Below the pieces are notes generated by a model. The model saw only the letters and a list, made by a program, of their open reading frames with translations. It did no database searches and had not been told where the DNA came from. Positions 1 through 9,554 of a DNA stretch of 64,000 bases are shown piece after piece. The position numbers and the translations under genes are program-made. The DNA is from Mycobacteroides salmoniphilum. GTDB lineage: Bacteria > Actinomycetota > Actinomycetes > Mycobacteriales > Mycobacteriaceae. The stretch covers positions 744,001-808,000 of the forward strand of contig NZ_CP024633.1 of the NCBI RefSeq assembly GCF_004924335.1. The letters run 5' to 3'. Every line of letters starts with the position of its first letter. Positions within the stretch are counted from its first letter, which is position 1.

Positions 1-1147
1 TCCCGTGTACAACGAGGAAAACGACCTGGAACCGTGCGTGCGTCGTTTGCATGCGTTCCTGGCTGGCGAGGTGCCGTACACGGCGCACATCACCATCGCC
101 GACAACGCCAGTACCGATCGCACCCTGCAGATCGCGCATCGGCTTGCCGATGAGCTTGACGGCGTTGACGTGCTGCACCTGGAGGAGAAGGGCCGGGGAC
201 GTGCGCTGGCCGCGGCGTGGTTGTCCTCGGACTCCGAGGTTGTCGCCTACTGCGATGTAGACCTGTCCACCGACCTCAACGCGCTGATGCCGCTTGTCGC
301 ACCCCTGATCTCGGGCCACTCAGATGTCGCCTACGGATCGCGGCTCAACCGCAACTCACGCGTGGTCCGCGGCCCCAAACGCGAGTTCATCTCACGTACC
401 TACAATCTGATCTTGCACGCTTCGCTGCAGGTGAGATTCTCCGATGCCCAGTGCGGCTTCAAGGCAATCCGCACCGACGTTGCGCGCCAACTACTTCCGC
501 TTGTCGAGGACAAAGAATGGTTTTTCGACACCGAGCTGCTGGTACTGGCCGAGCGCGTCGGTCTGCGCATTCACGAGGTACCAGTCGACTGGGTGGATGA
601 CCCAGACAGCCGGGTCGACATCGTCGACACCGTGCGCAAGGACCTGCTCGGAATCTGGCGGTTGGGACGGGCACTGATGCTCGGCACCCTGCCGCTGGAC
701 GAGCTTCGTCACAGCCTTGGCCGTGAACCACTCGTCGAGGGTGTGCCTCCCGGAATGGTCGGCCAGCTGGTGCGATTCGGGATCATTGGTGTGGCAAGCA
801 CATTGGCCTACGCGCTACTGTTCCTGGTCTTGCACGGGGCGGTGGGGGATCAGGCTGCCAACTTCCTGGCGCTGCTCATCACTGCGGTGCTCAACACCGC
901 GGCCAACAGATTCTTCACCTTCGGAGTGCGGGGTCGGCGCAACGTTGCCAAGCATCAGTTCCAGGGGCTTGTCATCTTCGGCATCGGGTTGGCCTTGACC
1001 AGTGGCTCGCTCGTCGCGATGCACCACCTGGTTCCGGACGCCTCTAAGCATCTGCTGCTGATCGTGCTGACCGTGGCCAACCTGGTCGCGACCCTGGTCC
1101 GGTTCGTCGGATTGCGTTGGGTGTTCAGAAGCGCGAACGATCGATGA
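1..1147 (+). CDS. Family 2 glycosyltransferase fused to GtrA-like membrane domain (5' partial)
   Basis: The frame is already open at the window edge, reading Pro-Val-Tyr-Asn-Glu-Glu, the usual first strand of a GT-A family 2 fold, so the true start lies upstream. The first ~240 residues are a dolichol-phosphate-mannose-synthase-type domain with a CDVDLSTD segment holding the metal/sugar-nucleotide Asp residues. From about residue 250 there are four hydrophobic segments typical of GtrA (PF04138), with the conserved NFLAL and NTAANRFFTF stretches. Such proteins make or flip polyprenyl-phosphate sugars at the cytoplasmic membrane. The stop overlaps the ATG of the next gene, a GT39-type transferase, so the two should form one pathway, like Bacillus YkcC/YkcB. 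The sugar and acceptor are not evident. Confidence 0.85.
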   Translation, partial: PVYNEENDLEPCVRRLHAFLAGEVPYTAHITIADNASTDRTLQIAHRLADELDGVDVLHLEEKGRGRALAAAWLSSDSEVVAYCDVDLSTDLNALMPLVAPLISGHSDVAYGSRLNRNSRVVRGPKREFISRTYNLILHASLQVRFSDAQCGFKAIRTDVARQLLPLVEDKEWFFDTELLVLAERVGLRIHEVPVDWVDDPDSRVDIVDTVRKDLLGIWRLGRALMLGTLPLDELRHSLGREPLVEGVPPGMVGQLVRFGIIGVASTLAYALLFLVLHGAVGDQAANFLALLITAVLNTAANRFFTFGVRGRRNVAKHQFQGLVIFGIGLALTSGSLVAMHHLVPDASKHLLLIVLTVANLVATLVRFVGLRWVFRSANDR

Positions 1148-3009
1148 TCCGGGAGCGGATCAGCGTTGGTCTTCTGCTGATCGGCACCGCGGCCGCGTAC
1201 CTGGTCAACCTCGGGTCCAACGGCTGGGCCAACTCGTTTTATTCGGCTGCGGTGCAAGCGGGTTCGGTGTCCTGGAAGGCCGCGTTCTTCGGATCCTCCG
1301 ACGCCGCCAACTCGATCACCGTTGATAAGCCCCCCGCCTCGCTATGGCTCATGGAACTTTCGGTGCGCATCTTCGGTCTCAGTAGTTGGAGCATTCTGGT
1401 GCCCCAGGTGCTTCTGGGTGCGGCGTCGGTCGGCCTGCTGTACCTGACCATCCGCCGGTACTTCGGCCACCGGGCCGGTCTGCTGGCTGGGCTGGTACTC
1501 GCGGTGACGCCGGTGGCGGTGCTGATGTTCCGGTTCAACAATCCGGACGCGCTGCTGGTCTTCCTGATGATCGCCGCGGTGTGGGCCATGTTGCGCGCCA
1601 TCGAGGATGGCCGCACCCGCTGGCTGCTTCTGGTCGGGGCGCTGGTCGGATTCGGTTTCCTGACCAAGCAGCTGCAGGTTCTGCTCGTCATCCCGCCCAT
1701 CGCACTGACTTATCTGGTCGCCGGACCCGTGGTCGCCGGGAAGCGCCTCGCGCAGCTCACCGGATCGGCTGCCGCGGCAGTAGTTTCAGCGGGATGGTGG
1801 ATCGTCATGGTCGAGCTGTGGCCGCCCGGCTCGCGCCCGTGGATCGGCGGATCGCCCGATAACTCGATCCTCGAGCTGACCCTCGGCTACAACGGGCTGG
1901 GCCGCATCAACGGTAATGAGAAGGGCAGTGCCTCGGGCCCGCGCGATGAGATGTATGGCTTCGGCGGCCACTTCGGCAGCGAACCCGGGATCGGCAGGTT
2001 GTTCCAACCGGCCCTGGGTGGGCAGATTGCCTGGCTGCTCCCGACGGCACTGGTCCTGGCGGTGTTGGGATTGGCCCTGCTACGCAAGGAATCCCGGACG
2101 GACACGCGTCGGGCGGTGCTGCTTGTCTTCGGATTGTGGATGCTCACCACGGGCGCCGTGTTCAGTTACATGCAGGGCATATTTCACCCTTACTACTCGG
2201 TGGCGCTGGCACCCGCTGTCGCCGCACTCGTGGGCGCGGGAGCATCCCTGGCCTGGCGGAAGCGCGAAAGATCATGGGTAAGAGCTTCTCTGGCCGCGAC
2301 TCTGGCTCTTACCGCAGTGCTGGCCTGGATCCTGCTGGGCCGGTCACCGGAGTTCCAGCCGTGGCTGCGCTGGGCGGTTCTGGCCCTAGGGGTACTCGCA
2401 CTTCTCGGCATCGTCCTGAACAGATATCCCAGGGCTGTCGTCGCCTTGGCGCTCGTGGTGGCGCTCGCCGGTCCGATCGCCTACTCGATCCAGACCATCG
2501 CGACGCCGCACAGCGGAGCACTCCCGTCGGCTGGGCCCGAGGTCAAGGGAGGCGGTTTCCCGGACTTCCCGGATATGCCCGAGCGAGAGCATCGTCCCGA
2601 ATTTGAGCGCGGTTCTCCGCGCGGTGGCGGTCTGCTGGATGGAAGCGATCCGGGCCCCAACATTGTTGCCGCGCTGGAAGGCAACGCCGACCGCTACACC
2701 TGGGTGGCAGCGGCGGTGGGCTCCAACCAGGCCTCGGGATACCAGCTGTCCACCGGTCGGCCCGTCATGCCCATCGGTGGATTCAACGGGACCGATCCGT
2801 CACCGACGCTCGCGCAGTTCCAGCAGTACGTGGCCGATGGGCAGATCCATTACTTCGTAGATGGGGAGCGCGCCAACCACGGCGGCGAGGGATTTGGCGC
2901 CCCCGGCAGTGAGACCTCGAAGTCCATCCGTGAGTGGGTGCAGAACACCTTCGCCAAACAGACGATCGACGACGTCGATGTTTACGACCTCACGGAGGCA
3001 ACGCGGTAG
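1144..3009 (+). CDS. GT39/ArnT-like polytopic glycosyltransferase (YkcB type)
   Basis: A 621-residue integral membrane protein with roughly a dozen hydrophobic segments over residues 5-450 and a soluble C-terminal domain. The ATG at 1144 overlaps the preceding stop (ATGA), which argues against the longer in-frame extension upstream. The TVDKPPASLW motif in the first extracytoplasmic loop is diagnostic of the YkcB/ArnT/PMT group, which transfers a sugar from polyprenyl phosphate to an extracytoplasmic acceptor. The region around residues 450-520 is rich in Gly, Pro and charged residues. The following ~100 residues (WVAAAVGSNQASGYQL and onward) form the C-terminal domain usual in YkcB. The coupled upstream GT2-GtrA protein probably supplies the lipid-linked sugar. 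The acceptor is unknown. Confidence 0.82.
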   Translation: MIRERISVGLLLIGTAAAYLVNLGSNGWANSFYSAAVQAGSVSWKAAFFGSSDAANSITVDKPPASLWLMELSVRIFGLSSWSILVPQVLLGAASVGLLYLTIRRYFGHRAGLLAGLVLAVTPVAVLMFRFNNPDALLVFLMIAAVWAMLRAIEDGRTRWLLLVGALVGFGFLTKQLQVLLVIPPIALTYLVAGPVVAGKRLAQLTGSAAAAVVSAGWWIVMVELWPPGSRPWIGGSPDNSILELTLGYNGLGRINGNEKGSASGPRDEMYGFGGHFGSEPGIGRLFQPALGGQIAWLLPTALVLAVLGLALLRKESRTDTRRAVLLVFGLWMLTTGAVFSYMQGIFHPYYSVALAPAVAALVGAGASLAWRKRERSWVRASLAATLALTAVLAWILLGRSPEFQPWLRWAVLALGVLALLGIVLNRYPRAVVALALVVALAGPIAYSIQTIATPHSGALPSAGPEVKGGGFPDFPDMPEREHRPEFERGSPRGGGLLDGSDPGPNIVAALEGNADRYTWVAAAVGSNQASGYQLSTGRPVMPIGGFNGTDPSPTLAQFQQYVADGQIHYFVDGERANHGGEGFGAPGSETSKSIREWVQNTFAKQTIDDVDVYDLTEATR

Positions 3010-3027
3010 TGCTCCCTCTGGGGGCAC
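3009..3027. terminator. Stem-loop between convergent genes
   Basis: GTGCTCCC and GGGGGCAC form an 8-bp stem (one G-U pair) around a 3-nt loop immediately after the glycosyltransferase stop and before the serC stop. There is no U-tract, as is common for mycobacterial terminators. It could act in both directions, but this is inferred from position and pairing only. Confidence 0.45.
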
Positions 3028-3038
3028 GAAGGTGTGAG

Positions 3039-4367
<1,329 letters not shown>

Positions 4368-5423
4368 ATGTCGCTCCGCGAGAAGCTCCGCGCGAAGAAA
4401 GAAGTACGCGCCGACGCGAGCTACGTGCAGGTGCTCGAGACCCTGTCGCACGGCTCCACGCACCGGAACTTCGATCCCTTCATCGACATCGACTGGGATA
4501 ACCCGGAGTATGCCGTCGTCCCCAATGATCCACGCTGGGTGCTCCCGCACCGGACCGATCCGTTCGGCCGGCACCCCTGGTACCAGGCGCAGCCGCTGGA
4601 GAAGCAAATCGAGATCGGCATGTGGCGGCAGGCCAACGTCGCCAAGGTGGGTCTGCACTTCGAGAGCATCCTGATCCGCGGTCTCATCCAGTACGCGTTC
4701 AGCGTGCCCAACGGTTCACCGGAGTTCCGGTACCTCAACCACGAGTCCATCGAAGAGTGCAACCACACCCTGATGTTCCAGGAGATGGTCAACCGCCTCG
4801 GTGTCGACGTGCCCGGTATGCCGCGCCTGCTGCGCTGGGTGTCCCCGTTCGTTCCGCTGGCCTCCACGCCGTTCCCCGAGATGTTTTTCGTGGGTGTGCT
4901 CGCCGGTGAGGAGCCCATCGACCACACGCAGAAGAACGTGCTGCGCGAGGGCGACAACCTGCACCCCATCATGAAGCGCGTCATGGAGATCCACGTGGCC
5001 GAGGAGGCCCGGCACATCTCCTTCGCGCATGAGTACCTGCGCAAGCGCGTCCCGGCCATGCACTGGTTCAACCGGTTTGTGTTGTCGATTGCCACCCCGA
5101 TCACCATGCGGGTGCTGATGGGCGCCATCATGACGCCGCCGCGCAGTTTCGCCAAGAGATTCGACATCCCGCAAGAGGTGATGAAGGAGATCTTCTGGAA
5201 GAGCCCGGCCTCTCGGCAGACGATGAGCGAGGTCTTCTCCGACGTGCGGATGCTGGCCAGGGAAACCGGGATGATGAACCCGGTGTCCAAGCTGGTGTGG
5301 CGGGCGCTGCACATCGATGGGCGTGCCGCCCGTTACCGCAGCGAGCCGCAGCGCGGTCCGTTGGTGAATTACTCGGCTCCGGGAGCCGCAGTGCCTGATT
5401 CGCACAGCGCTGTTCCCGCCTGA
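4368..5423 (+). CDS. AurF-like diiron oxygenase (Rv0885 homologue)
   Basis: A 351-residue soluble helical protein with ligand motifs of the AurF/ferritin-like diiron family: HFESILIRG, then ESIEECNH (ExxH), GEEPIDH, and the late EIHVAEEARHI (HxxxExxH). AurF-type enzymes oxidise amines or other small substrates using two iron atoms and external electrons. The gene corresponds in position and sequence to M. tuberculosis Rv0885, whose substrate I do not know. Its stop overlaps the ATG of fprB by one base, so the two are translationally coupled. FprB, a ferredoxin-reductase fusion, is therefore the likely electron donor; that pairing is inference. The start is set by AAAGGAG just upstream. Confidence 0.85.
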   Translation: MSLREKLRAKKEVRADASYVQVLETLSHGSTHRNFDPFIDIDWDNPEYAVVPNDPRWVLPHRTDPFGRHPWYQAQPLEKQIEIGMWRQANVAKVGLHFESILIRGLIQYAFSVPNGSPEFRYLNHESIEECNHTLMFQEMVNRLGVDVPGMPRLLRWVSPFVPLASTPFPEMFFVGVLAGEEPIDHTQKNVLREGDNLHPIMKRVMEIHVAEEARHISFAHEYLRKRVPAMHWFNRFVLSIATPITMRVLMGAIMTPPRSFAKRFDIPQEVMKEIFWKSPASRQTMSEVFSDVRMLARETGMMNPVSKLVWRALHIDGRAARYRSEPQRGPLVNYSAPGAAVPDSHSAVPA

Positions 5424-7105
5424 TGCCACACGTCGTTACCCAGGCGTGCTGTAACGAGGGTTCGTGCGTTTACGCATGCCCGGTGAACTGCATCCACCCC
5501 ACGCCTGACGAGCCGGATTTCCTCAAGGCGGAGATGTTGCACATCGACGCCTCCGCATGCGTCGACTGTGGTGCTTGTGTCGCCGCCTGCCCCGTGGACG
5601 CCATCAAGCCGGATTCGGTTCTCAAGGAAGAGCAGCTGCCCTTCCTGCGGATCAACTCCGAGTTCTATCCGCGCGAAATCCCACGTGCCAGCTTGGCTCC
5701 GGTCATTCAGGCGCCGCCGGTCCGCACGTCCGGCCGTGCACTGAAGGTGGCCATCATCGGCTCCGGTCCGGCGGCCATGTACGCCGCCGACGAGCTGCTG
5801 ACCCAGCCGCACGTGAAGGTCAATATGTTCGAAAGGCTGCCCGCTCCCTACGGTTTGGTGCGTGCCGGGGTGGCCCCCGATCACCAGCAGACCAAGCGGG
5901 TGACGAAGCTTTTCGACACGATGGCCGCGCAGCCCAACTTCGAGTTCTTCCTGAATGTCGAGGTGGGTAAGGACATCACCCACGCGGAACTGTTGGCGCA
6001 TCACCATGCGGTGATCTACTCCGTCGGTGCGTCCTCGGATCGCCGCCTGGACATCCCGGGGATTGAGTTACCCGGCAACGCCACCGCCACCCAGGTGGTC
6101 GCGTGGATCAACGCGCACCCCGATTACACCGATTTCCGGGTGAACCTCGATCATCAGCGAGCGGTGGTCATCGGCAACGGAAACGTGGCCCTGGACGTGG
6201 CTCGGGTGCTCACCGGAGACACTGATCGCCTTGCGCGCACGGATATTTCGGATACCGCCTTGACCGCGTTGCGCAGTAGCACGCTGCGCGAGGTAGTCAT
6301 CGTCGGGCGCCGCGGTCCCGAGCATTCGGCGTTCACCCTGCCCGAGCTGCTCGGTCTCGTCGGTCTCCCCGATATGACGGTGGTCATCGACCAGGAAACA
6401 GCGGACCTCGTCGACGAGGCACTGCAGACACATCTGGAGCCGTTGACGCGGCAGAAGCTGGAAGTGCTCAGCACCTGCCCGCGTGAGGCACGGGAGCCGG
6501 GCGGTAAGACCATCCGCTTCGCCTACAACCGCACCCCCATCAAGGTGCTCGGGGACGGCCGCGTGGAAGGCATCGAGTTCCAGCACGGTGATGCCACCGA
6601 CACCATCCAAGCGGGCCTGGTGCTCACCTCGATCGGCTACCGCGGTGTCCCGATGCCCGACGTGCCGTTCGACAACCAGCGTGCGATCATCCCGAATGAA
6701 CAAGGGCGGGTGACGGATCCGGACACCGGGAAGGCGCATCCCGGCACCTATGTGGCGGGATGGATCAAGCGCGGTCCGACCGGCTTCATCGGGACCAACA
6801 AGTCGTGCTCGCAGCAGACCATCACCTCGCTGGTCGAGGACTATAACCACGGACTGCTGGCCGATCCCGTGCAACGGCTGTCGGGCCTATCCAAGCTGAT
6901 CCAGCGGCGCCAGCCGACGATCGTCGGCCACGATGGGTGGCTGGCCATCGACCGCGCGGAGATTGCGCGCGGTAAGGGTGAAGGCCGTCCGCGTGACAAG
7001 TTTGTCTCGGTGTCCGAGATGCTCCGCGTCGCCGCGAGTGCCCCGCAGCCACCGTTGTGGCGCAAGGCAATTCGCGGGTCCGCGTTGGAAGACTTGCTGC
7101 GCTAG
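5423..7105 (+). CDS. fprB: Ferredoxin-NADP reductase with N-terminal ferredoxin domain FprB
   Basis: A 560-residue protein. Residues 1-~60 are a ferredoxin domain with two cysteine clusters (CNEGSCVYACPVNC and CVDCGACVAACPVDA). Residues ~105-560 are adrenodoxin-reductase-like, with FAD site IIGSGPAAMYAADELL, NADPH site VIGNGNVALDVARVL and the conserved APYGLVRAGVAPDH. It passes electrons from NADPH through FAD to iron-sulfur clusters. The ATG at 5423 overlaps the TGA of the diiron oxygenase gene. It matches M. tuberculosis Rv0886 in architecture and context. In the first cluster, the spacing CxxxxCxxxC differs from a canonical CxxCxxCxxxC, suggesting a 3Fe-4S or 7Fe-type ferredoxin; this is read from the sequence only. 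Confidence 0.95.
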   Translation: MPHVVTQACCNEGSCVYACPVNCIHPTPDEPDFLKAEMLHIDASACVDCGACVAACPVDAIKPDSVLKEEQLPFLRINSEFYPREIPRASLAPVIQAPPVRTSGRALKVAIIGSGPAAMYAADELLTQPHVKVNMFERLPAPYGLVRAGVAPDHQQTKRVTKLFDTMAAQPNFEFFLNVEVGKDITHAELLAHHHAVIYSVGASSDRRLDIPGIELPGNATATQVVAWINAHPDYTDFRVNLDHQRAVVIGNGNVALDVARVLTGDTDRLARTDISDTALTALRSSTLREVVIVGRRGPEHSAFTLPELLGLVGLPDMTVVIDQETADLVDEALQTHLEPLTRQKLEVLSTCPREAREPGGKTIRFAYNRTPIKVLGDGRVEGIEFQHGDATDTIQAGLVLTSIGYRGVPMPDVPFDNQRAIIPNEQGRVTDPDTGKAHPGTYVAGWIKRGPTGFIGTNKSCSQQTITSLVEDYNHGLLADPVQRLSGLSKLIQRRQPTIVGHDGWLAIDRAEIARGKGEGRPRDKFVSVSEMLRVAASAPQPPLWRKAIRGSALEDLLR

Positions 7106-7118
7106 CGGTTGTTGGGCT

Positions 7119-7583
7119 TTAGTCGACGCCGCCCGCGGCGTACTTCTTGAGGTCTTCGGGGTTGACGATCTTGACCGGTTGACCCAACGACCACAGGTGC
7201 CCGAACGGATCCTTGATGACGCCGAAGCGGTCACCCCAGAACTGGTCTTCGAGCGGCATCTCGATGCTCGCTCCGGCGTCGACAGCGCGACTGAACCAGT
7301 CATCGACATTGGGCACCGTGAGGTGAATCGTGACCGGGGTGCCGCCGAGCGCGGTGGGGGTGCTGGACTTGCCGTCGTTGTACTCGGGGAAGTCGTCGTT
7401 CATCATGATCGTCGTGCCGTTGATCTTGACGGCGGCGTGCATCACCTTGCCGTCGGGAGTCTCCAGCAGGCCGAGTTCTTCGGCGCCAAAAGCCTTCTTA
7501 TAGAACTCGATCGCTGCGCGTGAGTCCTCGACGATGATGTATGGGGAAACAGAGGGCACTACGGGAGGTACTTCGGAGGTCAT
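7119..7583 (-). CDS. VOC (glyoxalase/bleomycin-resistance fold) protein, Rv0887c-like
   Basis: A 154-residue single-domain vicinal-oxygen-chelate protein with the PhnB-like opening VSPYIIVEDSRAAIEFYKKAFG and the closing stretch WGDRFGVIKDPFGHLWSL. Family members bind a metal and act on varied small substrates or sequester drugs; the role here is unknown. ATG at 7583 (MTSEVPP) is preceded by a purine-rich GGGTGGG and gives the usual length; a GTG three codons upstream is possible. It lies between fprB and citA, as Rv0887c does in M. tuberculosis. Confidence 0.88.
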   Translation of the reverse strand: MTSEVPPVVPSVSPYIIVEDSRAAIEFYKKAFGAEELGLLETPDGKVMHAAVKINGTTIMMNDDFPEYNDGKSSTPTALGGTPVTIHLTVPNVDDWFSRAVDAGASIEMPLEDQFWGDRFGVIKDPFGHLWSLGQPVKIVNPEDLKKYAAGGVD

Positions 7584-7629
7584 GTGACCCACCCAACCAC
7601 CTCACGCGTGGTGACGCCAGGACTTCGGG

Positions 7630-8766
7630 TTAAGCACCCACCCGAGAGCGCAGAAGCCCGTATCCTTCGACCGATTCAATGGAGCGTGGCCCCGGCCCGA
7701 CATAGAGTGCCGCCGGACGTACCAGCTTGTCGAGGCGCTTCTGCTCCATGATGTGCGCGCTCCAGCCCGCGGTGCGGGCGCAGGTGAACATCGCCGGCAT
7801 CATGCGGGTGGGTACCTGCGCGAAGTCGAGAATGACCGCTGCCCAGAACTCCACATTGGTTTCGATAACGCGATCGGGACGGCGTTCCCGCAGCTCGGTG
7901 AGTGCGGCCTGCTCGACGGCGGCCGCCACCTCGTAGCGCGCGGCGCCGAGACGCTTGGCAGTGGCGCGCAGCACACGCGCACGCGGATCCTCGGCGCGGT
8001 ACACCCGGTGGCCGAAGCCCATGAGCTTTTCGCGGCGATCCAGAATGCCCTTGATGACGCCGCGGGCGTCACCGGTCTTTTCGGCCTGCTCGATCATCGG
8101 CAGCACGCGGGCAGGTGCGCCACCGTGCAGCGGGCCACTCATCGCGCCCACCGCACCCGAGAGTGCGGCAGCCACGTCCGCACCGGTGGAGGCGATGACC
8201 CGGGCGGTGAACGTCGAGGCGTTCATGCCGTGTTCGGCGGCCGACACCCAGTAGGCGTCGATGGCCTCGACGTGCTTGGGATCTGGCTCACCCTGCCAGC
8301 GAGTCATGAAACGTGATGTGACGGTCGAACATTCGTCGATGGTCTTTTGAGGTACGGCGGGCAAGGCCGTACCCCGCGCCGACTGGGCGACGTACGAGAG
8401 CGCCATCACCGAGGCGCGGGCCAGCTGATGGCGAGCGACGGAGTCCTCGGTGTCCAAGAGCGGTTCGAAGCCCCAGATGGGTGCGAGCATCGCGAGTCCG
8501 GCCTGTACATCGACGCGGACGTCCCCGGTATGTACCGGAACGGGAAAGGGCTCAGCCGGGGGGAGTCCCTGGCCGAACTTGCCGTCGACCAACAGCGCCC
8601 ATACATCACCGAAGGTCACCCGTTGGGCGACCAGATCATCGATGTCGACACCGCGGTAACGCAGGGCGCCGCCGTCCTTGTCGGGCTCGGCGATCTCGGT
8701 GGCGAAGGCGGTCACGCCCTCCAGTCCAGGTGCGAAATCCGCTGGTAGCGGCGCTGCAACCGTCAT
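7630..8766 (-). CDS. citA: Citrate synthase 2 CitA
   Basis: A 378-residue citrate synthase of the short type II-like group. It condenses acetyl-CoA with oxaloacetate. Visible active-site stretches are MSGPLHGGAPARVL (catalytic His), LMGFGHRVYRAEDPRARVL (second His and substrate-binding Arg) and the C-terminal Asp/Arg region. I chose ATG 8766 (MTVAAPLPADFAPGLEGV), with GGGAG about 10 nt upstream; the longer frame adds an unlikely N-terminus. It corresponds to Rv0889c. A second, longer citrate synthase (gltA2) is encoded 27 kb away, so this is the secondary paralogue. It is divergent from pdxH. Confidence 0.94.
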   Translation of the reverse strand: MTVAAPLPADFAPGLEGVTAFATEIAEPDKDGGALRYRGVDIDDLVAQRVTFGDVWALLVDGKFGQGLPPAEPFPVPVHTGDVRVDVQAGLAMLAPIWGFEPLLDTEDSVARHQLARASVMALSYVAQSARGTALPAVPQKTIDECSTVTSRFMTRWQGEPDPKHVEAIDAYWVSAAEHGMNASTFTARVIASTGADVAAALSGAVGAMSGPLHGGAPARVLPMIEQAEKTGDARGVIKGILDRREKLMGFGHRVYRAEDPRARVLRATAKRLGAARYEVAAAVEQAALTELRERRPDRVIETNVEFWAAVILDFAQVPTRMMPAMFTCARTAGWSAHIMEQKRLDKLVRPAALYVGPGPRSIESVEGYGLLRSRVGA

Positions 8767-8872
8767 GATTCTCGACTCCCTACCTGTGGGTAACAACTCG
8801 GTAAAGGCGATTCTTGCACCCGCAATTAAGGGCAATTCTTAGTTCGTTCGATCTCTCTTAAGCGCCCGCCTG

Positions 8873-8878
8873 TAGCGT
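8873..8878 (+). promoter_or_regulatory. Predicted -10 box for leaderless pdxH
   Basis: TAGCGT fits the mycobacterial TANNNT -10 consensus and ends 7 nt before the GTG at 8886, so transcription could start at or next to the start codon. No Shine-Dalgarno sequence is visible. This is pattern-based inference. Confidence 0.4.
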
Positions 8879-8885
8879 GCTTTTC

Positions 8886-9524
8886 GTGACCGAATGGCTG
8901 CGCTCGGACTACCGTCCCGGAGAGAAGGACGGCAGTGGAGATCTGGATGTTGACTGGCTCGCCGATGGCTGGCTTCCCTTGCTACACAAATGGTTTGACC
9001 TCGCGGTGTCCTCGGGCATCCCCGAACCGAACGCGATGGTGCTCGCCACCGTCGACGGCGGTCGGCCCGCCACGCGCACGGTGTTGTGCAAGGGGTTCGA
9101 CTCCGCGGGTGTGACCTTCTTCTCAAACTACGATTCCGCCAAGGGGCGCCAGCTCGATCACGCGCCGTATGCCAGTGTCACCTTCCCCTGGTACGCGCTG
9201 GGGCGACAGGTACATGTGCGCGGTCGGGTGGCCAAGGTCGATCCTGCGCAGACCGCAAACTACTGGACCAATCGGCCACGTGGCTCGCAGCTGGGGGCGT
9301 GGGCGTCCCAGCAGTCCGCGCCCATCGCGTCGCGAGAGGCGCTGTTGGCTCAACTCGAAGACGTCACTCGGAGGTTCGCCGATGTGGACGCGGTGCCGGT
9401 GCCCCCGCAGTGGGGCGGCTATGTGATTGCTCCCGAGACCGTCGAATTCTGGCAGGGGCGGGAGAACCGCGTGCACAACCGGATCATCGTCACCGATGGT
9501 CGGGTGCAGCGCTTGCAGCCGTGA
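8886..9524 (+). CDS. pdxH: Pyridoxamine 5'-phosphate oxidase PdxH
   Basis: A 212-residue FMN enzyme oxidising pyridoxamine/pyridoxine 5'-phosphate to pyridoxal 5'-phosphate in B6 salvage. Landmarks are [15 protein letters not shown] substrate strand ([20 protein letters not shown]), [26 protein letters not shown] and the C-terminal [12 protein letters not shown], all close to Rv2607. Start: GTG 8886 (VTEWLRSDY) is preferred because a -10 box sits 7 nt upstream; GTG 8877 is possible. In M. tuberculosis pdxH is not next to citA, so this adjacency is local to this lineage. It precedes a copy of a dispersed 23-bp element. Confidence 0.94.
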   Translation: MTEWLRSDYRPGEKDGSGDLDVDWLADGWLPLLHKWFDLAVSSGIPEPNAMVLATVDGGRPATRTVLCKGFDSAGVTFFSNYDSAKGRQLDHAPYASVTFPWYALGRQVHVRGRVAKVDPAQTANYWTNRPRGSQLGAWASQQSAPIASREALLAQLEDVTRRFADVDAVPVPPQWGGYVIAPETVEFWQGRENRVHNRIIVTDGRVQRLQP

Positions 9525-9526
9525 TG

Positions 9527-9549
9527 GATGAGCCGCTTGCGCGAAGACC
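9527..9549 (+). repeat. Dispersed 23-bp element, copy 1
   Basis: Core GAGCCGCTTGCGCGAAG with flanking GAT and ACC, beginning 2 bp after the pdxH stop. Related copies lie at 48397-48419 (opposite strand, one mismatch) and 49127-49149. In this copy GCCG and CGGC flank a CTT-GCGCG-AAG core, so it could form a short hairpin between two convergent genes. Confidence 0.7.
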
Positions 9550-9554
9550 GGCGG

